Assembly: GCF_004114955.1 (NCBI RefSeq)
Contig: NZ_CP030053.1
Span: 7,046,001 to 7,110,000, forward strand
From: Bradyrhizobium guangzhouense
GTDB taxonomy: Bacteria; Pseudomonadota; Alphaproteobacteria; Rhizobiales; Xanthobacteraceae
DNA length: 64,000 nucleotides
Direction: 5' to 3'
Part shown: positions 45,050-54,265 of the stretch, piece after piece
Position numbering within the stretch: position 1 is the stretch's first letter
Layout of the letters: the number at the start of each line of letters is the position of its first letter
The notes under the pieces: generated by a model
Seen by the model: the letters and a program-made list of their open reading frames with translations, nothing else
What the model was told of the DNA's origin: nothing
The model's database searches: none
Position numbers and translations under genes: made by a program

Positions 45050-46726
45050 CTACGCCCTCGCCGCGATCGCGGCGGCCTCCGCGGCGGCGCGCTGCATGCT
45101 GGTCGACATCTCGTTGGTGACCGTGCTCTGCTCCTCGACGGCCGCGGCGGTCGAGGTGACGTATTCGCTGACGTTGTTGATCGCCTGCTTGATCGAGCCG
45201 AGCGCGCTGACGACATCGCCGGAGATGCCGTTGAGGCTGCCGATCTCCTGGCCGATCTTGTCGGTGGCCTGCTTGGCCTGGTTGGCGAGGCTCTTCACTT
45301 CGGAGGCCACCACGGCAAAGCCGCGGCCGGCTTCACCGGCACGGGCGGATTCGATCGTGGCATTCAGCGCCAGCAGGTTGATCTGGCCGGTGATGCTGTT
45401 GATCATCTCGACGATGCCGCTCATCGCCTGCGCGGCTTCGGTGAGACGCTGGGCCTGGGCGTCGGCGGCGGCGACCTGGTCCACGGCGCTCATCGCGGTC
45501 TCGCGCGACTTGGTCATGGCCTCGGAAATCTCCCGCACCGACGCGTTGAGCTCTTCCGAGCCGGCGGCGACCGATTCCATCATGCCGCGGACGCGCTCGT
45601 TGCCCATGCGGACCAGCACCTGTTTGGTGGTGTCGGTCGCGTATTTCACGACCTTGAACGGCTTGCCGTTGAGATCGAAGATCGGGTTGTAGGAGGCCTG
45701 GATGTAGACTTCCTTGCCGCCCTTGCCGATGCGCTTGTATTCCCCCGCCTGGTACTGGCCGCGGTTGAGCGCGGCCCAGAAATCGCGATAAGCCGCGCCG
45801 TCGCGCTCGCCGGGCTCGACGAACATGCTGTGATGCTTGCCCTTGATCTCGGCCAGGGAGTAGCCGAGGGCTGCGAGGAAGTTCGCGTTGGCGGTGATGA
45901 TCGTGCCGTCCATGTTGAATTCGATCACGGCCTGCGCCTTGTCGATGGCCTCGAGCTGGCCGGCGCGGTCGGCGTTCTTCAGCTTGTCCGCGGTCACGTC
46001 CGTTGCATATTTGACGACGCCGAACGGCTTGCCGTTCTCGTCGAGGAGCGGGTTGTAGGAGGCGAGAATCCAGACCTCGCGACCGCCCTTGCCGATACGC
46101 TTGAACTCGCCGGCCTGGTATTCGCCACGGTTGAGCTTCGCCCAGAACTCGCGATAGGCCGCGCCGTCACGCTCGGCAGGCGCCACGAACATGCTGTGAT
46201 GCTTGCCCTGGATCTCGGCCAGCGAATAGCCGAGCGTGTTGCAGAAATTCTCGTTGGCGGTGACGATGGTGCCGTCGAGCTTGAACTCGATCACCGCCTG
46301 GGCACGACTGCTGGCGGCGATCTTCGAAGCGTCCGTCATGCTCCGGATCTTCTTCGCGGTGATGTCGGTCGCGATCTTGGCGACCATCACCGCCTTGCCC
46401 TCGCCGTCGAGCACCGGATTGTAGGATGCTTCGATCCAGACCTCGTGGCCGTCCTTCGCGATCCGCTTGAACTCGCGCGCTTGATACTCGCCACGCTTCA
46501 GTGCCGCCCAGAACGCCTTGTACTCGGCCGTGTCGCGCTGGTCGGCCGGCACGAACATCGAGTGATGCCTGCCCTGGATTTCGTCGAGCCGATAGCCGAG
46601 GGCGTCGAGAAAATTCTTGTTGGCCGTGACGATCGTTCCATCGAGATCGAATTCGATCATCGCCTGCGAGCGGCCAATGGCATCGAGCCGCGCCTGTGCG
46701 TCAGGATGAGACTTGCGACCGAACAT
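45050..46726 (-). CDS. soluble methyl-accepting chemotaxis protein with three tandem PAS domains
   Basis: A 558-residue cytoplasmic chemoreceptor: no transmembrane segment is visible. Three PAS modules of about 122 residues repeat almost identically, each containing IEF-x-x-DGTI-x-TAN-x-NF, the L-G-Y-x-L-x-E-I-x-G-x-H-H-S-M-F sequence and AsYNP. The signalling domain follows ([20 protein letters not shown] and [14 protein letters not shown]). PAS modules of this kind can bind heme or flavin and sense oxygen or redox, as in Aer. The 249 bases upstream hold its promoter and a GAGGAGAT ribosome-binding site, with no other gene. Confidence 0.9.
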   Translation of the reverse strand: MFGRKSHPDAQARLDAIGRSQAMIEFDLDGTIVTANKNFLDALGYRLDEIQGRHHSMFVPADQRDTAEYKAFWAALKRGEYQAREFKRIAKDGHEVWIEASYNPVLDGEGKAVMVAKIATDITAKKIRSMTDASKIAASSRAQAVIEFKLDGTIVTANENFCNTLGYSLAEIQGKHHSMFVAPAERDGAAYREFWAKLNRGEYQAGEFKRIGKGGREVWILASYNPLLDENGKPFGVVKYATDVTADKLKNADRAGQLEAIDKAQAVIEFNMDGTIITANANFLAALGYSLAEIKGKHHSMFVEPGERDGAAYRDFWAALNRGQYQAGEYKRIGKGGKEVYIQASYNPIFDLNGKPFKVVKYATDTTKQVLVRMGNERVRGMMESVAAGSEELNASVREISEAMTKSRETAMSAVDQVAAADAQAQRLTEAAQAMSGIVEMINSITGQINLLALNATIESARAGEAGRGFAVVASEVKSLANQAKQATDKIGQEIGSLNGISGDVVSALGSIKQAINNVSEYVTSTAAAVEEQSTVTNEMSTSMQRAAAEAAAIAARA

Positions 46727-46975
46727 TCAAATATCTCCTCGATGAGAATCGTTTTGCTAGACGCAGGCAGCGTTGCCCTCACGCTCGAAAATTTTCGGCC
46801 CGGCCGTCAGTCGGTTTTGGAACTGTGGCCCGTATGCAAAGGGGGCCGCCTCAACAACTGTCGAGTATATTTACGGGCAAGGCCCAAAGATTAAATTAAC
46901 GATGCTTTCGAAAACCGGCGGCCGAGCACCGCAGAAGTACGAGGCGGATCACCGCAAAATTTCCGTACGCAACGC

Positions 46976-47776
46976 TTACGCTTCAATGCGCTGCGCTCTG
47001 CGCCCATTCCACCACAGCGTCAGGTTCCACATCACACAGGTTGCAAGCGCCAGGAAGAGACCAACCGGCGATCCAAATCTCTCCACCGCAACGTGCATGA
47101 CCGCGATCGCCATCCCGAAACCGAGCAGGCCCCAGGCGGAATTGGCAAGCACGGCCGCGGTCGGCGGCCCGCCGATGCGGGGATGCAGGATCAGCATGAT
47201 GCTGGAGAATACGACAGGGTAGAGCGCGATGATGCCGCTGATGCGGGCGCCGACCCAACTCGACGTCGAAACGACGATCGCGACGAGAGTCGCGACCAGC
47301 GCGGCCCGCATCGGGATGTCGTACCAGCGGCGCGTCACCAGCGGCATCTTCACGTGGCGGTAGCCTGAGAGCAGCGGAATGCAGATGCCGAAGGCGATGA
47401 AGTTCGCAGCGAGACCGGCGGCGAGCGTCCAGTCGAACAGGCGGATGACCGAGGCGATGGCGATCCAGACCGCGAACGCGCTGCAGCAACTGACCGCCAT
47501 GCTGTGCCGCTGCGCCAGCACGACATAGGTGAGGCCCATGACGATCGTTGCGGCATTGATCGGCAGGCTCGACAGCGCGCCCTGCGCGATGAATGCGGCA
47601 TCATGGTCGATCGCGAGGAAGACGTAGGAGGGCCCGGCGGAAACCGGCAGCGTTGCGACCAGCGCTCCGATCGCCGGCCCCGAGCGCTCGGTGATCACAG
47701 ACGCCGACACGACGAACGCCGCCGCGATCGCCATGCGCAGGAGAAGGAAGAGAATGAAGTGGAGGTCGGGGGACAT
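46976..47776 (-). CDS. integral membrane protein of unknown function
   Basis: A 266-residue protein with about eight or nine hydrophobic segments, starting with HFILFLLLRMAIAAAFVVSAS. Motifs such as ERSGPAIGALVATLPVSAGPSY and GIIALYPVVFSSIMLILHPRIGGP recall uncharacterised rhizobial membrane proteins. No catalytic residues are recognisable. The start is set to the ATG at 47776. The frame runs further upstream, but into a dispersed repeat and antisense of the OsmC gene, which is unlikely to be coding. Transcribed after OsmC in the same direction, with the repeat between them. Confidence 0.75.
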   Translation of the reverse strand: MSPDLHFILFLLLRMAIAAAFVVSASVITERSGPAIGALVATLPVSAGPSYVFLAIDHDAAFIAQGALSSLPINAATIVMGLTYVVLAQRHSMAVSCCSAFAVWIAIASVIRLFDWTLAAGLAANFIAFGICIPLLSGYRHVKMPLVTRRWYDIPMRAALVATLVAIVVSTSSWVGARISGIIALYPVVFSSIMLILHPRIGGPPTAAVLANSAWGLLGFGMAIAVMHVAVERFGSPVGLFLALATCVMWNLTLWWNGRRAQRIEA

Positions 47777-47783
47777 TCTGTTT

Positions 47784-47933
47784 GTCATTGCGGGGCGCGC
47801 GAAGCGCGAGCCCGGAATCCATAACCACAGGCCATAGTGGTTTGAGAGCTGGAGCAACGACCGCCCGAAATCACGACGGCCTGGGGTTATGGGTCCCGGG
47901 CTCGGGCCAAGCGGCGCGCCCCGGGACGACACC
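47784..47933. repeat. dispersed palindromic intergenic repeat (GTCATTGCGGGGCG ... CCCCGGGACGAC type)
   Basis: It begins gtcattgcggggcgcgcg and ends gccccgggacgac, with inner pairs ggaatccataaccac and ggttatgggtcccggg. It resembles 484-624 and 40700-40784, including the central 'ggttatgg' segment also found in the first copy. Confidence 0.65.
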
Positions 47934-47957
47934 AATTGTTGGACGACGACCTTCGCC

Positions 47958-48467
47958 TCACATCCGCTGCATCGATACCGAGACTTTCGGGCCGTTCTTG
48001 ATGGTCTGATAGACCACGCAATAGCGCTCGGTGAGCTTGAGCAGCAGATCGAGCTTGTCCTGCGGGGCATCGGTGTCGACCTCGAAACGCAGGCGGATCT
48101 CGGCGAAGCCGACCGGGGTCTCCTTGTCGATGCCAAGCGTGCCGCGGAAATCGAGATCGCCTTCGGCGTAAACGTTACCGGTCTTGAGCGGCACCTCAAT
48201 CGCGGTCGCGACCGATTTCAGTGTGACACCGGCACAGGCCACCAGCGCTTCCAGCAGCATGTCGCCGGAGCAGAGCTCGAGGCCGGAACCGCCGGTGGCT
48301 GGATGCAGGCCGGCCATCGCAATGGCGCGGCCGGTCTCGACCTTGCAGGCGATGCCTTCGCTGTCGGTCGAGCCCTTGGCCTTCAGCGTGATCAGCGCGG
48401 TCTTGGGATCGGTCTTGTAGCGCTCCTTGATCGGGGCCTGCATCTGGCGCAGCTCTGCGGCATCCAT
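47958..48467 (-). CDS. OsmC/Ohr-family protein
   Basis: A 169-residue member of the OsmC superfamily of thiol peroxidases or hydroperoxide resistance proteins. The core contains GGSGLELCSGDMLLEALVACAGVTLKSVA, which includes two cysteines in one region, and strands around VYAEGDLDFRG. Typical OsmC enzymes use two cysteines about 60 residues apart, so the catalytic arrangement here may differ (a subgroup with the C-x10-C pattern). It probably helps with organic peroxides or thiol compounds. The ATG at 48467 follows GGGAGAGAACAAG. Confidence 0.82.
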   Translation of the reverse strand: MDAAELRQMQAPIKERYKTDPKTALITLKAKGSTDSEGIACKVETGRAIAMAGLHPATGGSGLELCSGDMLLEALVACAGVTLKSVATAIEVPLKTGNVYAEGDLDFRGTLGIDKETPVGFAEIRLRFEVDTDAPQDKLDLLLKLTERYCVVYQTIKNGPKVSVSMQRM

Positions 48468-48521
48468 CTTGTTCTCTCCCGGGAAAATAGCCTCTCGATG
48501 TACCGGCTCGGGGTGAGAATG

Positions 48522-49307
48522 TCACCACCACATGGCCTGACCGGGACCCTGGGTTGCGTCACGGTCGGGCACGTTGCGGTCGAGCGAACGGTCGAGTGAC
48601 GTCAGCACGCTTCGCTTGAAATTCTCGAACAGCGGCGAATTGCGGTCGCGCGGCCGGGTCAGATTGATCTCGATCTGGTCGAACAGCCGGCCCGGCCGTG
48701 GCCGCATCACCAGCACGCGGTCGGCCAGCACGACGGCCTCGTCGACGTCATGTGTGACGAGGATCAAGGTCGGTCGCGTGTCGGCCCAGAGGTCGAGCAG
48801 ATGATCCTGCAGGTCCCGGCGGGTGAAGGCGTCGAGCGCCGAGAACGGCTCGTCGAGCAGCAGCACTTCCGGCTGCGGCACAAGTGCACGGGCGATGGCG
48901 ACGCGCTGCGCCTGTCCGCCGGAGAGCTCGCGCGGCCAGGCTTGCGCCTTGTCGGCGAGGCCCACACGTTCCAGCGCGCGCGCCACCTTCCCGCGGCGTT
49001 CGGCCGCTGGGAGATCGGCGAGGCCAAAGCCGATATTGTCGGCGACGCCTAGCCAGGGCAGCAGACGCGGCTCCTGGAAGATGATGCCGATCTTGGCGTG
49101 CGGCGAAAAGATCGCCTCCCTGTCGAGCGCCACGGTGCCGGAGCTGGCGCGGTCGAGGCCGGCGATGGCGCGGAGCAATGTTGATTTGCCGCAGCCGGAG
49201 CCGCCGATGATGGCGATGATCTCGCCCTGCCCGATCTCGGCGGAGAAGCGCGCCAGCGCCTCGACGCCGTTGGGATAGGTCTTGCTGACCCGGTCGAGCG
49301 CCAACAT
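48522..49307 (-). CDS. ABC transporter ATP-binding protein (sulfonate/nitrate/taurine family)
   Basis: A 261-residue ATPase of the SsuB/TauB type. Walker A is GGSGCGKST, the signature is LSGGQAQRVAIARAL, Walker B is LLLDEPFSALD and the switch histidine is in LVTHDVDEAV. It energises uptake by the permease and binding protein encoded upstream (17 bases separate it from the permease gene). The ATG at 49307 was chosen over a long upstream frame that overlaps the permease. The family imports alkane sulfonates, taurine, nitrate or related compounds; the ligand is not determined here. Confidence 0.9.
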   Translation of the reverse strand: MLALDRVSKTYPNGVEALARFSAEIGQGEIIAIIGGSGCGKSTLLRAIAGLDRASSGTVALDREAIFSPHAKIGIIFQEPRLLPWLGVADNIGFGLADLPAAERRGKVARALERVGLADKAQAWPRELSGGQAQRVAIARALVPQPEVLLLDEPFSALDAFTRRDLQDHLLDLWADTRPTLILVTHDVDEAVVLADRVLVMRPRPGRLFDQIEINLTRPRDRNSPLFENFKRSVLTSLDRSLDRNVPDRDATQGPGQAMWW

Positions 49308-49324
49308 CGCCTTGTGCTCCCTTA

Positions 49325-50176
49325 TCAAGTTTCTTTGGCGCGACCGAACGCATCCTGCCAACGCAGGAACGGTGCCGCGGCGACTTCGATCAGCCAGTCG
49401 GTGAGCTTGCCGAGGATGGCAAATATCACGATCGCGGCCAGGATCTGCGCGGGCTTGCCGAGCTGCTGGCCGTCGAGCAGGAGATAGCCGAGGCCTTCCG
49501 AGGCGCCGATCAGCTCGGCCGCCACCACGAACATCCAGCCGAGGCCAAGGCCAACACGCAGGGACACGACATAGGCCGGCAGCACCGCGGGCAGCAAGAT
49601 GCGGCGGATCATTGCAAAGCCGGAGAGGCGGAAGGTGCGGCCGACCTCGACGATCTTGCGATCGACCGAGAGGATCGCGCCCATCACGCCGAGATAGACC
49701 GGAAAGAACACGCCGACCGCGATCAGCGCGATCTTCGAGGTCTCGAAGATGCCGAGCCAGAGGATGAACAGCGGCACCCAGGCGAGCGAAGGAATCGCGC
49801 GTAATGCCTGCACGGTCGGATCGAGCAACCGCCGGGCCAGCGACCAATAGCCTGAGATGGCGCCAAATACCGTGCCGGCGATGACGCCAAAGGCGAAGCC
49901 GAGCCCGACCCGCCACAACGTCGCGGCGATGTGGTGGAAGAGCTCGCCGGAGCGGGCGAGATCAGCGATGGTGGCGAACACCCGCGAGGGCGGCGGCACC
50001 AGCCTGCCGTTGGACCAGCCGGACCAGACCACAAGCTCCCAGCCCAGTGCGAGTGTCACCGGCAGCAGCAGGCCGAGCATCGGCCGCGCATAGCGCGACA
50101 GTCGCGACGACGCGCCGCCGCTCTCGGCGGGCTCCGAAGATTGTTGCAGCACTGGTGCGTCGGAGATCATGGCCAT
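49325..50176 (-). CDS. ABC transporter permease (SsuC/TauC family)
   Basis: A 283-residue permease with about six hydrophobic segments. The EAA-like loop with VGRTFRLSGFAMIRRILLPAVLPAYVVSLRVGLGLGWMFVVAAEL marks the SsuC/TauC family. The start lies at either of two close ATGs (50176 or 50170). It shares the transport unit with the binding-protein gene upstream and the ATPase gene downstream. A perfect 35-base hairpin stands between it and the binding-protein gene. Confidence 0.9.
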   Translation of the reverse strand: MAMISDAPVLQQSSEPAESGGASSRLSRYARPMLGLLLPVTLALGWELVVWSGWSNGRLVPPPSRVFATIADLARSGELFHHIAATLWRVGLGFAFGVIAGTVFGAISGYWSLARRLLDPTVQALRAIPSLAWVPLFILWLGIFETSKIALIAVGVFFPVYLGVMGAILSVDRKIVEVGRTFRLSGFAMIRRILLPAVLPAYVVSLRVGLGLGWMFVVAAELIGASEGLGYLLLDGQQLGKPAQILAAIVIFAILGKLTDWLIEVAAAPFLRWQDAFGRAKET

Positions 50177-50225
50177 AGCAAGCGCGTCTGGGGCGGGAAT
50201 GCAAGGCGTGCCTCCCTCTGCCCGC

Positions 50226-50260
50226 GTAGCCCGGATGGAGCTTCGCTCCATCCGGGCTAC
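50226..50260. repeat. perfect inverted repeat (GTAGCCCGGATGGAGC-TTC-complement)
   Basis: Sixteen bases, gtagcccggatggagc (50226-50241), are exactly repeated in reverse complement at 50245-50260 around a three-base loop, ttc. It lies between the binding-protein gene and the permease gene of an ABC operon. There is no T-run, so it is more a REP-like element or mRNA-stabilising hairpin than a terminator. Confidence 0.85.
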
Positions 50261-50267
50261 GAAACCC

Positions 50268-51239
50268 TCAATTCGTCGGCAGCGGGACGCGGTCGTCGAT
50301 CAGCGCATCCAGCGTCGCCTTCACGTCGACCTTGGCATCGACGACGCCGGCCTGTTGCAGCGCGAGGCCGGCAGCGAGGATCGACTCGCGCTGGGGCGCG
50401 CCGATACGGCTGTGGGTGAGCTCGGTGCGCTCCTTGAGCTGCTTGTCGACGACGGCCTCCGGCAGCTTGGTGACGGCCATGAAGGTCTTCTTGAGATCGT
50501 CGTAATTCGCCAGCGAATATTTCCGCGCGTCCTCATACACCGCGAGCACGCGGCGGGCGGCGTCCGGATGGTCCTTCAAGAACTGCTCGCGCACATTGAG
50601 GATGCCCCAGGTGTTGGCGTCGGCCTTGCGATAGAACAGTTTTGCGCCTTCTTCGATTTCGGCCTGCGCCATCATCGGATCGAGACCGGCCCAGGCATCG
50701 ACGTCGCCGCGGATCAGCGCGGTCTTGCCGTCGGCGTGCTGCAGCAGCACCGGCGTGATGTCCTTCTCGGTCAGTCCTGCGCCCAGCAGCGCACGCACCA
50801 GGAAGATGTGCGGATCGGTGCCGCGCGTCACCGCGACGCGCTTGCCCTTGAGATCAGCGACATCAGCGATCTTGGAATCCTTTGATGTGACCAGCGCGGT
50901 CCACTCGGGACGCGAATAGACGTAAATCGACTTGATCGGATTGCCATTGATGCGCGCGACCAGCGCCGCCGAGCCCGCGGTCGAGCCGAAGTCGATCGAG
51001 CCGGCATTGAGGAATTCGAGCGCCTTGTTGGAGCCCGCCGACTGCACCCAGGTGATGGTGATGCCGTCCTTGGCGAACTCCTTCTCCAAGAGGCCCTTCT
51101 GCTTCAGGACGAGAGACACCGGATTGTAAGTCGCCCAGTCGATGCGGATTTCCCTGAGCGGATCGGCGGCCCGCGCCGAAGGGGTGACGGCGAGCGCAGC
51201 AGCTCCCGCCAGCAGAATACGTCGTGTGATCTCAGCCAT
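50268..51239 (-). CDS. ABC transporter periplasmic binding protein (SsuA-like)
   Basis: A 323-residue periplasmic solute-binding protein with a twin-arginine-like or Sec-type leader (ITRRILLAGAAALAVTPSARA before ADPLREIRI). Features of the aliphatic sulfonate/nitrate-binding family: ALEFLNAGSIDFGSTAGSAALVA and GTDPHIFLVRALLGAGLTEKD. It is the first gene of the transport unit. The ATG at 51239 follows GAGGA at a good distance; the ATG at 51263 would add eight residues without a ribosome-binding site. Confidence 0.88.
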   Translation of the reverse strand: MAEITRRILLAGAAALAVTPSARAADPLREIRIDWATYNPVSLVLKQKGLLEKEFAKDGITITWVQSAGSNKALEFLNAGSIDFGSTAGSAALVARINGNPIKSIYVYSRPEWTALVTSKDSKIADVADLKGKRVAVTRGTDPHIFLVRALLGAGLTEKDITPVLLQHADGKTALIRGDVDAWAGLDPMMAQAEIEEGAKLFYRKADANTWGILNVREQFLKDHPDAARRVLAVYEDARKYSLANYDDLKKTFMAVTKLPEAVVDKQLKERTELTHSRIGAPQRESILAAGLALQQAGVVDAKVDVKATLDALIDDRVPLPTN

Positions 51240-51259
51240 GCCCAGAATCCTCAAAAACT

Positions 51260-51276
51260 TCATTGTTTTTCAATGA
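51260..51276. promoter_or_regulatory. inverted repeat upstream of the ABC transporter operon
   Basis: The sequence tcattg-ttttt-caatga is a perfect 6-base inverted repeat, 21 bases above the binding-protein start and in the gap shared with the divergent glnD gene. It may be an operator for the transporter or part of a promoter. The rest of the 188-base gap shows nothing distinct. Confidence 0.4.
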
Positions 51277-51427
51277 GTTATATCTAGAGGTCAACGAGAA
51301 AATCCGACCCTTGAAAGCGCGTGGACCGAGAACAATTTTGCTTCCAGCCGGCAATTTCCAGCATGGAATGACTATTGCTGGCGAATGGCTGATGACAGCG
51401 CCTGCCGCCTCTTATATCCGGTGAGAC

Positions 51428-54217
51428 ATGGACAGCGTTACGACCGAGCATAAGCCCCAGGTGGATGATCGTTTCGACACTGCGCGGATCACCGCTGCGG
51501 TCGATGCGCTTGCCGAAAAGCATCAGGGGCGCGAGGACGCGTTCCGCACCGCCGTGGCGCAGTTGCTCAAGGCGGAACTCATCGCCGCGCGCGCCGCCGC
51601 GCAGGCGATCCTGCTGAAGGACCGCCACGGCCGCCGCTGCGCCGAGCGCTTGTGCCACGTGCAGGACGAGATCATCCGCATCCTCTATTCAGCCGCGACC
51701 CGCCATCTCTATCGTTCGCCGATCCCGAGCGGCGCCGAACGCATGGCGGTGGTCGCGACCGGCGGCTACGGCCGCGGTCTGATGGCGCCGGAATCGGACA
51801 TCGACCTGCTGTTCATCCTGCCCTACAAGCAGACCGCCTGGGGCGAGCAGGTGGCCGAGGCGATTCTGTATTGCCTCTGGGACATGGGCCTGAAGGTCGG
51901 TCACGCCACGCGCTCGGTCGATGAATCGATCCGGCAGGCGCGCGGCGACATGACCATCCGTACCGCCATCCTGGAAACGCGCTTTCTCACCGGCGACCAG
52001 CCACTCTATGACGAGCTGGTCGCGCGCTTCGACAAGGAAGTGGTGCAGGGCACCGCGTCTGAATTCGTCACCGCCAAGCTCGCCGAACGCGAGGAGCGCC
52101 ATCGTCGCGGCGGGCAGTCGCGTTACCTGGTCGAGCCCAACGTCAAGGACGGCAAGGGCGCCTTGCGCGACCTGCACACGCTGTTCTGGATCGCCAAATA
52201 CGTCTATCGCGTCCGCGACACCGACGAGCTGGTCGAACGCGGCGTGTTCGACGCGCAGGAATATCGCAGCTTCCGCCGCTGCGCCGACTTCCTCTGGTCG
52301 GTGCGCTGCAATCTGCATTTCTACTGCGGGCGGCCCGAGGAGCGTCTGTCGTTCGACCTCCAGCGCGAGATCGCTGTCAGGCTCGGCTACACTTCTCATC
52401 CCGGCATGCAGGACGTCGAGCGCTTCATGAAGCACTACTTCCTGGTCGCCAAGGAAGTCGGCAACCTCACCGCCATCCTCTGCGCCAAGCTCGAGGACCA
52501 GCAGGCCAAGCCCGCCCCGGTGCTGAGCCGGATGATGGCGCGGCTGCGCCCGACACCAGCGAAGCGGCGAGTGCCGGAGAGCGACGACTTCATCGTCGAC
52601 AACAACCGCATCAACGTCGCCGCGCCCGACGTCTTCAAGCACGATCCGGTCAATCTGATCCGGATCTTCCGCCTGGCGCAGAAGAACAACCTCGCCTTCC
52701 ACCCGGACGCGATGCGCGACGTGACGCGCTCGCTTGGCCTGATCAACGCGCAGATGCGCGAGAATCCCGAGGCCAACCGGCTGTTCATGGAGATCCTGAC
52801 CTCGGACAACGCCGAGATCGTGCTGCGGCGGATGAACGAAACCGGCGTGCTCGGTCACTTCATCCGCGCCTTCGGCAAGATCATCTCGATGATGCAGTTC
52901 AACATGTATCATCACTACACCGTGGACGAGCATCTGATCCGCTGCGTCGGCTTCCTCCAGGACATCGAGCGCGGCGGCATCGAGGAGTTCACTCTCGCCA
53001 GCGATCTGATGCGCAAAATTCGTCCCGAGCACCGTGCAGTGATCTACATCACGACGCTGCTGCACGACATCGCCAAGGGGCGGCCGGAAGATCACTCGAT
53101 CGCAGGAGCCAAGGTGGCGCGGCGGCTGTGCCCGCGGCTCGGCTTCAGCGCGGCCGACACCGAGCTCGTGGCCTGGCTGATCGAGGAACATCTGACGATG
53201 TCCACGGTGGCGCAGTCGCGCGATCTCTCCGACCGCAAGACCATCGAGAATTTTGCTGCCGTGGTGCAGTCGGTCGAGCAGATGAAGCTGCTCACCATCC
53301 TGACCACTGCCGACATTCGCGGCGTTGGTCCCGGCGTGTGGAACGGCTGGAAGGCCCAGCTGCTGCGCTCGCTGTATTACGAGACCGAACCGGTACTGAC
53401 CGGCGGCTTCTCGGAGGTCGACCGCGGTAAGCGCCTCACGGCCGCCTACGCCGAATTCCGCCACGCCTTCGCCGAATGGCCGGCCGACGAGCTCGACGCC
53501 TATGTCGGCCGGCACTATCCGGCCTACTGGCTCAAGGTCGAGCTGCCGCGGAAGATTCGCCACGCGCGCTTCGTGCGATCGAGCGAGCAGGCCGGCCACA
53601 AGCTCGCGATCAATGTCGGCTTCGACGAGGTGCGCGGCGTCACCGAGCTGACGATCTTTGCCGCCGACCATCCCTGGCTGCTCTCGATCATCGCGGGCGC
53701 GTGCGCCTCGGCCGGCGCCAACATCGTGGACGCGCAAATCTACACCACGACGGACGGCCGCGCGCTGGACACGATCTCGATCTCGCGCGAATACGATCGT
53801 GACGAGGACGAAGGCCGGCGTGCCACCCGCATCGGCGAGATGATCGAGGACGTGCTCGAAGGCAAGTTGCGCCTGCCGGAAGTGGTGGCGCGGCGCACCG
53901 TGCGCAGCAAGGCAAAGCCGTTCGTGATCGAGCCCGAGGTGACCATCAACAACCAATGGTCCGACCGCTACACCGTGATCGAGGTCTCCGGCCTCGACCG
54001 TCCCGGCCTGCTCTACGAGCTGACCACCGCGATCTCGAAGCTCAACCTCAACATCGCCTCGGCCCATGTCGCGACCTTCGGCGAGCGCGCCCGCGACGTG
54101 TTCTACGTCACCGACTTGCTCGGCGCGCAGATCAACGCGCCGACCCGCCAGGCCGCGATCAAGAGCGCACTGACGCACGTGATGGCCGGCGACAAGGCGG
54201 TGCAACCGGCGGCGTGA
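51428..54217 (+). CDS. glnD: [protein-PII] uridylyltransferase / uridylyl-removing enzyme
   Basis: GlnD (929 residues) senses glutamine and adds or removes UMP on PII proteins, controlling nitrogen assimilation. Domains: an N-terminal nucleotidyltransferase with GGYGRG at 112-117 and D124-I-D126; a middle HD domain with LLHDIAKG near 543 for deuridylylation; and two C-terminal ACT domains (about 735-810 and 850-925) that bind glutamine. The length is normal for alphaproteobacteria. It starts at ATG 51428 with a GGTGAGAC ribosome-binding site. It diverges from the ABC operon. Confidence 0.97.
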   Translation: MDSVTTEHKPQVDDRFDTARITAAVDALAEKHQGREDAFRTAVAQLLKAELIAARAAAQAILLKDRHGRRCAERLCHVQDEIIRILYSAATRHLYRSPIPSGAERMAVVATGGYGRGLMAPESDIDLLFILPYKQTAWGEQVAEAILYCLWDMGLKVGHATRSVDESIRQARGDMTIRTAILETRFLTGDQPLYDELVARFDKEVVQGTASEFVTAKLAEREERHRRGGQSRYLVEPNVKDGKGALRDLHTLFWIAKYVYRVRDTDELVERGVFDAQEYRSFRRCADFLWSVRCNLHFYCGRPEERLSFDLQREIAVRLGYTSHPGMQDVERFMKHYFLVAKEVGNLTAILCAKLEDQQAKPAPVLSRMMARLRPTPAKRRVPESDDFIVDNNRINVAAPDVFKHDPVNLIRIFRLAQKNNLAFHPDAMRDVTRSLGLINAQMRENPEANRLFMEILTSDNAEIVLRRMNETGVLGHFIRAFGKIISMMQFNMYHHYTVDEHLIRCVGFLQDIERGGIEEFTLASDLMRKIRPEHRAVIYITTLLHDIAKGRPEDHSIAGAKVARRLCPRLGFSAADTELVAWLIEEHLTMSTVAQSRDLSDRKTIENFAAVVQSVEQMKLLTILTTADIRGVGPGVWNGWKAQLLRSLYYETEPVLTGGFSEVDRGKRLTAAYAEFRHAFAEWPADELDAYVGRHYPAYWLKVELPRKIRHARFVRSSEQAGHKLAINVGFDEVRGVTELTIFAADHPWLLSIIAGACASAGANIVDAQIYTTTDGRALDTISISREYDRDEDEGRRATRIGEMIEDVLEGKLRLPEVVARRTVRSKAKPFVIEPEVTINNQWSDRYTVIEVSGLDRPGLLYELTTAISKLNLNIASAHVATFGERARDVFYVTDLLGAQINAPTRQAAIKSALTHVMAGDKAVQPAA

Positions 54218-54265
54218 CCCCCATCATTCGCCGCTCGCGGCGGACGGCTTCAGGCCGCCTTCCAA

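Noticed and set aside
45500..46700. Repeats of the PAS modules as a possible CRISPR or satellite array
   Set aside because: The units are 366 bases, in frame and code for domains; there are no short spacers.
51689..54205. Minus-strand ORF of 838 codons opposite glnD
   Set aside because: Antisense of an intact glnD; its length reflects only high GC content, and there is no motif.
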